A stretch of DNA of 64,000 bases, from the NCBI RefSeq assembly GCF_036711975.1, contig NC_091967.1, positions 8,742,001-8,806,000 on the forward strand, written 5' to 3'. Below the pieces are notes generated by a model. It did not search any database. It had not been told where the DNA came from and saw only the letters and a program-made list of their open reading frames with translations. The first letter of the stretch is position 1. Every line of letters starts with the position of its first letter. This stretch comes from Onthophagus taurus (taxonomy: Eukaryota > Arthropoda > Insecta > Coleoptera > Scarabaeidae). Shown piece by piece: positions 55,975 to 64,000 of the stretch. The translations under genes and the position numbers were made by a program.

Positions 55975-58719
55975 ATGCCTTTATGTAGTGCAAAATGTGG
56001 TAAAAATGCAATATTAAAGGTAAATTATATTTGGAAAAATTCAAGAATCATTTCATGTGGCTTAAAAATTGGCGATTTTTTTAATCAATGTGAGATGACC
56101 TAAAAAATGTTAAAAATAAAAAAAAAAGTGCGGAAAAGTGTAGAACATAGCGAAAAATCATTTTAATGTTTCGACTGAATCCTAGATATTGGTAGTAAAC
56201 GACTAAAATCTGCTTGGAAAGAGGAAATACTATTTCGAAAGTTACCTACTGCTTCTAAAATGCTAGATACTGCAGAAAATGACCACAACTTACTTGGAAA
56301 AGACTAGATACTGTTTTCAAAATAATACCTATTGCTTCCAGAACGCTAAACACTGCTGTCAGCCTACTTGGAGAGGCGGAATACTGCTTCCAAGACTACT
56401 TATTGCTTTCAAAGACTTTAATAATTGTTTGGAAAAGAGATTTGCTTTCCAAAAAGCTACATACCACTTCTTCCAGAATGTTAGATACTGCTGGAAAAGA
56501 TTAATAACTACTTGGAAAGAACAGATATGCTGTCCAAAAAAAGTACCTACTGCTTCCAAAATGCTAGTTACTGGTGGAAAAGATTACAATCTGCTTGGAG
56601 AAGACTAGATAGTGCTAACAAACAACTACAAACTGATTGGAAAGACAAGGTACTGCTTCCATAAGACTACTTACTGCTTTCAGAGCGCTATATAATACTA
56701 GAAAAGATTACAACTTGCTTGGAGAAGACTAAATACTGTTGGGACAAACTAATTATTTGCTTGGAAAGACAAGATACTGTTTTCAACTACTTTCAGAATA
56801 CTAAATACTGTTGGAAAGACTACTAATTGCTTGGAGAAAGCTAGATATTGTTGGAAAAGACTATTTAATGCTTTCAGAAGACTATATACTGCTGCCAAAA
56901 CACTACTACTATCCGTGCAAAAAGTCAAGGCCCCTCACTTTAGAGATCGATATCTTCGCAACCGCTCCATAAAAATAATTGCACCAAAATTTGTTGTAAT
57001 CACTGAACATTTCTATGTAACATATGTTAATTTGAAAATGTTCGAATCCACGGTTTTCTTTTTATCGCGAGTTAAATGAAAAAAATACCCGATTTTTTAC
57101 GGTACCAGCAACTTTGTCAACTATGCGATTTTTTTTCTCGAAAACTATCGTACGAAAAAAATTGAATTTTAAACAGGTGGTAGCCTGATGTGTTCTTAAT
57201 GAGTGGCAAATTTTATTTTTTCGATATTCTATACAGTTTCGCGGAAAATCGCGGTTTAAGTAAGACGCCGTTATGTCGAAAACTGCTGGGGATTTGACCA
57301 AAATATGTCAAATAATGTCGGTTGGCGGATTCCGTTATCAGTTTTACAAAATTAGAGCTTTTTAAGAGCGATTTAATGGAATTACAAATTAAAGAGAAAC
57401 AGAAATAAGCTCTGCGAGGTGACGGGGGTTCCCTCCAATCGGAACAGAAGGTGCGTCCCAGACAGGACGTCGCGCCTTATTTCTTTATGTAGGTAAGATA
57501 AAGACGCGACGTACTGTCTGGGACACACCATCTGCTCTGATTGGACGGAACCCTCCTCTCCCCGCATAGCTTATTTCTGTTTCTCTTTAATTCAATTAAA
57601 TCGCTCTTAAACAATTAGGAAAAAAATGTTTTAAGCGACATGATGATTCTTGAATTATACCTCATATTTATTTAACGATTTTATTTTATTATTTTCTTAT
57701 TTTAGCGCCCAAAAACTGGTGATAATTTATGTAAGGAATGTTTTTTTGAAATTTTTGAAAATGAAATTCATTTTACAATATCTCGTTCAAAAATATTTAA
57801 ACCAGGCTCAACGGTGGCTATTGGAGCTTCTGGTGGTAAAGACTCAACCGTTTTAGCTTACGTTTTAAAACTATTAAACAAAAAATACGACTACGGATTA
57901 AATTTGGTTCTTTTATCGATTGATGAAGGTATAACGGGTTATCGAGATGATAGTTTAAAAACCGTTGAAAAAAACAAGGAGGATTACGAGATGCCTTTGA
58001 AGATAATGTCATATAAAGATTTATATGGTTGGACGATGGATGAAATTGTTGAAAAAATTGGTCGTAAAAATAATTGTACATTTTGTGGCGTTTTCCGTCG
58101 ACAAGCTTTAGATCGTGGGGCTCAAATATTAAATGCAAATTATTTAGTGACTGGTCATAACGCTGACGATGTGGCTGAAACGGTTTTAATGAATATTTTA
58201 AGAGGAGATTTAGCACGATTAAAACGTTGCACCTCAATTGTAACGGATTCTTCTGGTGGTGATAATATTCCAAGAGTAAAACCTTTAATTTATAGTTACG
58301 AAAAAGAAATAGTAATGTACGCGTATTTTAAAAAACTGGTTTACTTTTCAACCGAATGCGTTTTCGCGCCAAACGCTTATAGAGGCCACGCTAGGGTTTT
58401 GTTAAAAGATCTCGAAAAAATCGATCCCGCAATTATTATGAATATCATCCAGTCAGGACAAACATTAAAAATTGATGAGGAGAGAAAATTACCAACGTTG
58501 ACAAGATGCGAAAGATGTAATTATGTTTCATCTCAACCCGTGTGTAAAGCTTGCGTTTTATTGGAAGGATTAAATAAGGGGTTGCCAAGGTTGGGAATAG
58601 GAAAATCAAGTCGTGTTAATCGACATATTCAAATGAATTTGAAAGATAATACAAATTTTAAAGGAAATTGTTATAATGGTTGTAGTGAAAATTGTAATAA
58701 TACAGATAAAAATAAATAA
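55975..58719 (+). CDS. CTU1: CTU1 (Ncs6): cytosolic tRNA 2-thiolation protein 1
   Basis: A PP-loop ATPase that, with CTU2, adds sulfur to the wobble uridine of Lys, Glu and Gln tRNAs in the cytosol, using sulfur carried by URM1. Exons 55975-56019 and 57706-58719 join in phase 0 to 352 residues (human about 348). Exon 1 gives [15 protein letters not shown] and exon 2 opens [20 protein letters not shown], rebuilding the N-terminal zinc site (C4, C8, and CxxC). The ATP-binding PP-loop is [38 protein letters not shown] and ILRGDLARL are the family signatures, and the C-terminal zinc cysteines lie in RCERC and CKAC. The single intron is 1.7 kb and carries two repeats. The gene ends 170 bp from the stop of the convergent gene on minus. 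Confidence 0.95.
56180..56930. repeat. Degenerate minisatellite in the CTU1 intron
   Basis: Many imperfect copies of modules such as CTGCTGGAAAAGATTA, ACTGCTTCCAAAA, TGCTTGGAAAGA and AGACTAGATACTG recur through about 750 bp, with an uneven period of roughly 80-120 bp. The motifs TTGGAAAG and CTTTCCAA-like blocks appear in both orientations. It is confined to the intron, and no coding role is seen. Confidence 0.7.
57361..57611. mobile_element. Foldback element (near-perfect 250-bp palindrome)
   Basis: The left half (TTTAAGAGCGATTTAATGGA, AAAGAGAAACAGAAATAAGC, then GACGTCGCGCC) is mirrored almost completely by the right half (complement of TCTTTATCTTACC to CGCTCTTAAA). The only unpaired centre is about 20 bp near 57478-57505. 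A TTAA at each outer end could be a target duplication or part of the repeat. It lies in the CTU1 intron, 95 bp before exon 2. Confidence 0.8.
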
Positions 58720-58888
58720 TTTAAAAATTGCCATTGGAGTATCTTTCCATCACTAAAAGAATTTTAATTTTAATTGGTTTGACAAAATACGTATGAGAGA
58801 GTATAATCTTATTTTATATAATTTTAATTTTCTCTAGAAACAACTTTTTTGACTTCTAATTTCATTGTTTTACAAAATACAAATATTG

Positions 58889-61270
58889 TTAATAATAAAT
58901 GGGTCGTAATAAGTCGTTGATTGTTTCCGTTTCGGATTGCGTAATTTCTTTGTTAGGACGAACTGGTCTCAACAAGTCTTGAACGGATCCTGGTTCATTT
59001 GGGTTGATTTCCATTTCTGGGCGAATTGGCCTTAACAAATCGTTAACGGATCCGGGTTCGTTGGGATTGATGTCAATTTCTGGACGAATTGGGCGAAGGA
59101 GGTCATCGACTGATCCTGGTTCATTTGGATTAATGTCGATTTCGGGTCTGATTGGGCGGAGGAGGTCATCTACAGATCCAGGTTCGTTGGGGTTGATATC
59201 AATTTCGGGTCTGATTGGGCGGAGAAGATCATCAACTGATCCAGGTTCATTGGGGTTGATATCGATTTCTGGACGAATTGGACGAAGCAAATCATCTACA
59301 GATCCAGGTTCGTTGGGGTTGATGTCAATTTCGGGTCTGATTGGGCGGAGGAGATCGTCGACGGATCCCGGTTCGTTGGGGTTGATGTCGATTTCAGGTC
59401 TGATTGGACGAAGGTCATCGACGGATCCTGGTTCGTTGGGGTTGATGTCAATTTCGGGTCTGATTGGACGAAGCAAGTCATCTACAGATCCTGGTTCATT
59501 TGGGTTGATATCAATTTCAGGTCTGATTGGGCGGAGAAGATCATCAACTGATCCAGGTTCATTGGGGTTGATATCGATTTCTGGACGAATTGGACGAAGC
59601 AAATCATCAACAGATCCTGGTTCGTTAGGGTTGATGTCGATTTCGGGTCTGATTGGGCGGAGGAGATCATCAACGGATCCTGGTTCGTTGGGGTTGATAT
59701 CAATTTCGGGTCTGATTGGGCGGAGGAGATCATCAACAGATCCTGGTTCGTTAGGGTTGATGTCGATTTCAGGTCTGATTGGGCGAAGAAGGTCATCGAC
59801 AGATCCTGGTTCATTTGGATTGATATCGATTTCTGGACGAATTGGACGAAGCAAATCATCAACAGATCCTGGTTCGTTAGGGTTGATGTCGATTTCGGGT
59901 CTTATTGGCCGGAGGAGATCATCAACGGATCCTGGTTCGTTAGGATTGATATCAATTTCGGGTCTGATTGGACGAAGAAGATCATCAACGGATCCTGGTT
60001 CATTTGGGTTGATATCGATTTCTGGACGAATTGGACGAAGCAAATCATCAACAGATCCTGGTTCGTTAGGGTTGATGTCGATTTCGGGTCTGATTGGGCG
60101 AAGGAGATCATCAACGGATCCTGGTTCGTTGGGGTTGATGTCGATTTCTGGTCTTATTGGCCGGAGGAGATCATCAACGGATCCTGGTTCGTTAGGATTA
60201 ATATCAATTTCGGGTCTGATTGGGCGAAGAAGATCATCAACGGATCCTGGTTCATTTGGGTTGATATCGATTTCTGGACGAATTGGACGAAGTAAATCAT
60301 CTACAGATCCGGGTTCGTTAGGATTGATATCGATTTCAGGTCTGATTGGGCGGAGGAGATCATCAACGGATCCTGGTTCGTTGGGATTGATGTCGATTTC
60401 AGGTCTGATTGGGCGAAGAAGGTCATCGACGGATTCTGGTTCATTTGGGTTGATATCGATTTCTGGACGAATTGGACGAAGCAAATCATCAACAGATCCT
60501 GGTTCGTTAGGGTTGATGTCGATTTCGGGTCTGATTGGACGGAGGAGATCATCAACGGATCCTGGTTCGTTGGGGTTGATATCAATTTCGGGTCTGATTG
60601 GGCGAAGAAGATCATCTACGGATCCTGGTTCATTTGGGTTGATATCGATTTCTGGACGAATTGGACGAAGTAAATCATCTACAGATCCGGGTTCATTGGG
60701 GTTGATATCAATTTCGGGTCTGATTGGGCGGAGGAGATCATCAACGGATCCTGGTTCGTTGGGATTGATGTCGATTTCTGGACGAATTGGACGAAGTAAA
60801 TCATCTACAGATCCGGGTTCGTTAGGATTGATATCGATTTCAGGTCTGATTGGGCGAAGGAGATCATCAACAGATCCTGGTTCGTTGGGATTGATGTCGA
60901 TTTCAGGTCTGATTGGGCGAAGAAGGTCATCGACGGATCCTGGTTCATTTGGGTTAATATCGATTTCTGGCCGAATTGGACGAAGCAAATCATCCACAGA
61001 TCCAGGTTCGTTAGGGTTGATATCAATTTCTGGCCGAATTGGGCGAAGCAAGTCACCAACAGATCCTGGTTCATTAGGGTTGATGTCGATTTCTGGCCAA
61101 ATTGGTCGAAGCAAGTCATCAACGGATCCAGGTTCGTTGGGGTTGATATCAATTTCTGGCCTAATAGGGCGAAGAAGATCACCTACTGATCCAGGTTCAT
61201 TTGGATTAATCTCTATTTCCGGTTTAATTGGACGAAGCAAATCATCAACAGAATCTGGATTCTTACATGG
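58889..61270 (-). repeat. 63-bp coding tandem array with higher-order pattern
   Basis: The unit is 63 bp, an exact multiple of three. Two main DNA variants (one with TTCTGGACGAATTGGACGAA, one with GGTCTGATTGGGCGGAGGAG on plus) alternate, often as one of the first then two of the second, giving an approximate 189-bp higher-order repeat. That pattern fits unequal crossing-over of blocks. One unit near 59395-59420 is 60 bp. Confidence 0.85.
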
Positions 61271-61450
61271 TACCTTCAAACTAGCAGCATCGCTTAAATA
61301 GCCTTGAACAAATTAAATTACACAATTAACCAATTTCATAATTGAACCCAAATCATAATTATAATGAAAATAAAGTAATTAGATTCTTTATAACTTACCA
61401 TTTACGGCCAATAGAACTAGAATGACCACTCCCAAACGAGTCGTCGTCAT
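58889..61450 (-). CDS. Secreted acidic protein of about 37 x 21-residue repeats
   Basis: Exons on minus are 61399-61450 and 58889-61302, joined through a split glycine codon, giving 821 residues. Exon 1 encodes a signal peptide (MTTTRLGVVILVLLAVNG). After a short non-repeat part (YLSDAASLKVPCKNPDSVDD) the whole protein is a tandem of the unit RPIRPEIDINPNEPGSVDDLL, about 37 times. One unit lacks a leucine, one has RPIW, one has NEPES, and the first and last units are the most diverged. Each unit carries about -3 net charge and four prolines. Codon changes between units are nearly all synonymous, which points to selection on this frame. I do not recognise the family; a structural, adhesive or multi-peptide secreted product is possible. 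Confidence 0.85.
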
Positions 61451-61508
61451 TCTACTTTCTTATTGTAAGCAAATTTCGTGTATGACTACGTGCCTCTGTT
61501 TCAACTTC

Positions 61509-61517
61509 ATTTATATA
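61509..61517 (-). promoter_or_regulatory. TATA box of the repeat-protein gene
   Basis: On minus the sequence reads CTATATAAATG, about 59 bp upstream of the start codon, leaving room for a short 5' UTR with a possible start around CATAC 30 bp downstream. A strong TATA box suits a tissue-specific, highly expressed secreted product. Confidence 0.6.
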
Positions 61518-62595
61518 GAAAACGCTTATCTTTGGAATTATATATTAATCCCGAAATCTCGCAAAAAATCCTCATCTTTTTGAATAGTACCTCTAAACTG
61601 CGCATGATTTAATTGCATCTTATACAACTATAATTTGCTTTATTAAGATTGCACTTTAAAAATGTGATTTATTATCCCTGTTATAAAACGGTTAAGCGTT
61701 AAAATTTATTGGGATAATATATTTTTCAAAAACCTAATTGCTGTCAAAAAGTCTGAAATTTAAATATTGTTTTTTAATTTAATCGCAGATATTGATCTCA
61801 TTAAGAAAAAAATATCATTGGTGTCATTTTTATGTTATATTTAACCAGGAGAGTGATCGATTATAAGATAAATAAAATAAATTATAACTAAGGTGGAAGA
61901 TTAACGGGATAAACAATTTTTTTTAAATTTTATTGTATTCATCTCTGAACAAAGCGAATTATTATCTAAATTACGCGGTATGATTTAAATTACGTTCGAA
62001 AGTTGCAAATCATTCGTTGTACTTTGTAGTTTTAAACTATTTTATGAGGTGTCTTTTTTGGAAGAACGATTACAATAGATGTTTATATTTATTTATTTAT
62101 TAACCTTTGGATTAATGCAAGATAACTGTTTCTAAGATAAAAATAATGAAAATTTTATGTTAATGTTAATACAATTTTAAAGATTTAAAAAATATATTGA
62201 TTTTGAAATAAGAAAACCTTGAAAGCAATTCATTGGTAATCTTATTTTTCACTGATATTGTACGCTCACAATTTATATTAAAAATTAAATCAATTAAAGG
62301 GATCAATTTTTTGTTCATCTATTTTATTATGGTTTTATTTTGAACGGAGTTTGCTGATAAAGAGATTATCATAAATATACCGTAAAAAATTACCAAACAA
62401 ACAAAAATTTTTAATTAAAAGAAAACTGAAAGGTTAATTTGAAAGTATTATAATACAATTGATGTGCATTTTTGAATATGACATTGCTAAAATCACGCTG
62501 TCTTTAAAAATGCACGTCTTATGATTCGAAGTTTTATTAGAAGGATCATTTTCACTAAAGAAAGTAGTCATAAATAACATTTTATTCCCGTTAGA
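61518..62595. other. Intergenic AT-rich DNA
   Basis: About 1.1 kb between the divergent repeat-protein and FAR genes. It is very AT-rich and I saw no exon, RNA gene or clear repeat. Confidence 0.6.
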
Positions 62596-63582
62596 ATGTC
62601 GGGAATTCGTGATTTTTATAAAAACCGTTCGATTTTAATCACCGGTGGGACGGGATTTATGGGAAAAGTTTTAATAGAAAAGATATTAACACTTTCGTGA
62701 CCGATCACGTATTTTTACGTTTTTATATTGTCATCAGTGAGGAGCCGCTCACGTATTTTTACGTTTTTATATTGTCTATAGCCAGGCGCCGCTCACGTAT
62801 TTTTACGTTTATATGACATTACTTGCGGCTCCTGGCGTAACAATACGTAGCGAAGATGCCGGCCATTGGCGTTATCCTAATTGTATGTTGAGCGGACGCG
62901 AAAGTGTTAACATCCATACCGGATGTAGGTACAATCTTCGTATTGGTTCGACCAAAAAAGGGGCTCAGTCCCCAAGAAAGGATCGAAGCTATGTTAAAAA
63001 AAGAAGTAAGTTCAATTCATTATGATATTTTTTAGCGAAATAGTATTATATTTTAGCCATTCACTTTTAATGATATCGCCCCAAACCAATTTAAAAAAAT
63101 TATAGCAATAGAAGCCGATACAAGTGTTGAAAATCTTCGTTTAAACAACACCGATAGAGAAACAATAAAAAACCAAGTATCGGTTGTAATGCATTTCGCA
63201 GCTTCTATTCGATTTGATTTGCCGCTACTTGAAGCGATGAAACAAAACGTTTTGAGTCTGTTTAATATTTTAAATTTGTGTAAAGAAATAAAAAATATAG
63301 TTTCCATTATTCACCTTTCAACTACTTTTTGTAATATCGATGTGGAATGCATGGAAGAAAAAGTTTACGACTTTGATAATGTCGATTCGCCGTTGGAAAC
63401 TGTAAAAATTGTAAAAATGTTTAGTGAAAAGTTTAAAAACGATGAGGTTTTATTAAAAAAAATTGAAAAAAGTTTTATTAAACCACATCCAAATACCTAT
63501 ACTTATACAAAACGATTAGCCGAAATTGTTGCTAGAGATATGGGAAATGATTTGCCAATTATTATTGCAAGACCATCAATAG
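62596..63582 (+). pseudogene. Fatty acyl-CoA reductase, 5' part, broken by a MITE (continues off the right edge)
   Basis: FARs reduce long-chain fatty acyl-CoA to fatty alcohols with NADPH, for waxes and pheromones, usually at the ER or peroxisome. Coding pieces are 62596-62689 plus 62911-63005 (exon 1, split) and 63057-63582 (exon 2, phase-1 end); the remainder is outside the window. Exon 1 has the NADPH-binding motif GGTGFMGK, then VLIEKIL, then (after the insert) TSIPDVGTIFVLVRPKKGLS. Exon 2 has VVMHFAASIRF, IIHLSTTFCN and the catalytic YxxxK in NTYTYTKRLAEIVARDMG, then IIIARPSI. The insert adds TGA four codons after its left border, so this allele cannot make a full enzyme unless the insert is spliced out or internal initiation occurs. 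Confidence 0.88.
62690..62906. mobile_element. piggyBac-type MITE in the FAR coding exon
   Basis: Exactly flanked by TTAA (62686-62689 and 62907-62910), the hallmark of piggyBac insertion. Its ends are CACTTTCG and CGAAAGTG. The 217-bp element carries three direct copies of a TCACGTATTTTTACGTTTTT module spaced about 44-52 bp at 62704-62815. It encodes no transposase. Removing the element and one TTAA restores the FAR frame without any extra base. Confidence 0.88.
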
Positions 63583-64000
63583 GTATGTATAGAAATATGG
63601 GTTGAAAAATGATTTTTTTTTAAATTGTCTTTATTAGTAACAAAATGTATATTTTGTATAGCTATTTAACTATATGCCTAAACTTAAGCAAAATGTACAA
63701 TACCTCACCATGAGTCAAACCTTATTATCGCTGAAAAATTGTATGAAGAGTTGTGTTTTATACAGGTATTACAGATTTTTTGTATTATTCTTGCTACATC
63801 TATTTAGGGTGTTGTTTCTACCAACAGTACTTTTAAACTTTAAAAAAATAGTAACCCAATCCAACCCATGATATTGTTTCTGCTGTTAATACTTTGCTTC
63901 TGAGTATAATACGTTGTTTTGAAACAAATACTTTGTTTCTACCAATATCATTTTAGGTCTGAATATAATAATATGCTTCTGAGTGTGATGATTTTTTCTG
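63583..64000 (+). other. FAR intron 2, partial
   Basis: Begins at a phase-1 GTATGT donor and runs to the window edge without an acceptor followed by FAR-like coding. It contains short repeated phrases (TGTTTCTACCAA, TACTTTGTTTC, GCTTCTGAGT) near 63800-64000, probably a low-complexity minisatellite. Confidence 0.6.

Noticed and set aside
59004..61301. A 765-codon open frame on plus, antisense to the repeat protein
   Set aside because: It exists because a stop-free 63-bp unit is repeated in register. The unit-to-unit changes alter its residues (R/L, RSK/RRR, F/L) but are silent in the minus-strand frame, which also has the signal peptide and splice sites.
1..64000. tRNA genes, rRNA or CRISPR arrays
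   Set aside because: No cloverleaf with A and B boxes, no rRNA-like core and no spacer-repeat array was visible. The 63-bp array is coding and has no spacers.

Overview
The window is AT-rich eukaryotic DNA with many introns, and it reads as an insect nuclear genome. The evidence is a full-length Dscam2-type neuronal adhesion gene with the insect pair of alternative Ig7 exons, a fatty acyl-CoA reductase (FAR), Penelope-like elements and TTAA- or TA-flanked MITEs. A beetle is my guess from the general look of the repeats; nothing here proves the order. All exon models come from reading splice sites, intron phase and protein similarity by eye.

Positions 1456-52915 (+) hold one Dscam2-like gene. 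A signal-peptide exon (1456-1501) is separated by a 29.5-kb first intron from the Ig1 exon. Twenty-one coding exons joined in phase give 5718 nt, or 1905 residues: nine Ig domains, four FN3 domains, Ig10, FN3 5-6, one membrane span and a cytoplasmic tail ending in -IAV. Two adjacent 285-nt exons, 45656-45940 and 46036-46320, encode alternative versions of Ig7. Apart from the exons, this stretch is intron DNA with degraded transposons: a recurring hairpin repeat family, non-LTR remnants, a Tigger-like MITE, a Harbinger-like MITE, a tandem array split by a transposon, and two Penelope-like elements (PLEs) with hammerhead ribozymes that I could fold by eye.

Positions 54405-58719 hold two divergent tRNA-modification genes. 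TRMT10C, a subunit of mitochondrial RNase P and a tRNA methyltransferase, is on minus (54405-55747). CTU1, a cytosolic tRNA 2-thiolation enzyme, is on plus (55975-58719). Their start codons are 227 bp apart. The single CTU1 intron carries a degenerate minisatellite and a 250-bp foldback element.

Positions 58889-61450 (-) hold a two-exon gene for a secreted acidic protein of 821 residues made almost wholly of about 37 copies of a 21-residue proline-rich unit. I do not recognise its family.

Positions 62596 to beyond the right edge hold a FAR gene on plus. Its first coding exon is split by a 217-bp TTAA-flanked piggyBac-type MITE that adds an in-frame stop. Removing one TTAA plus the element restores the reading frame exactly, so this allele looks like a recent knock-out.
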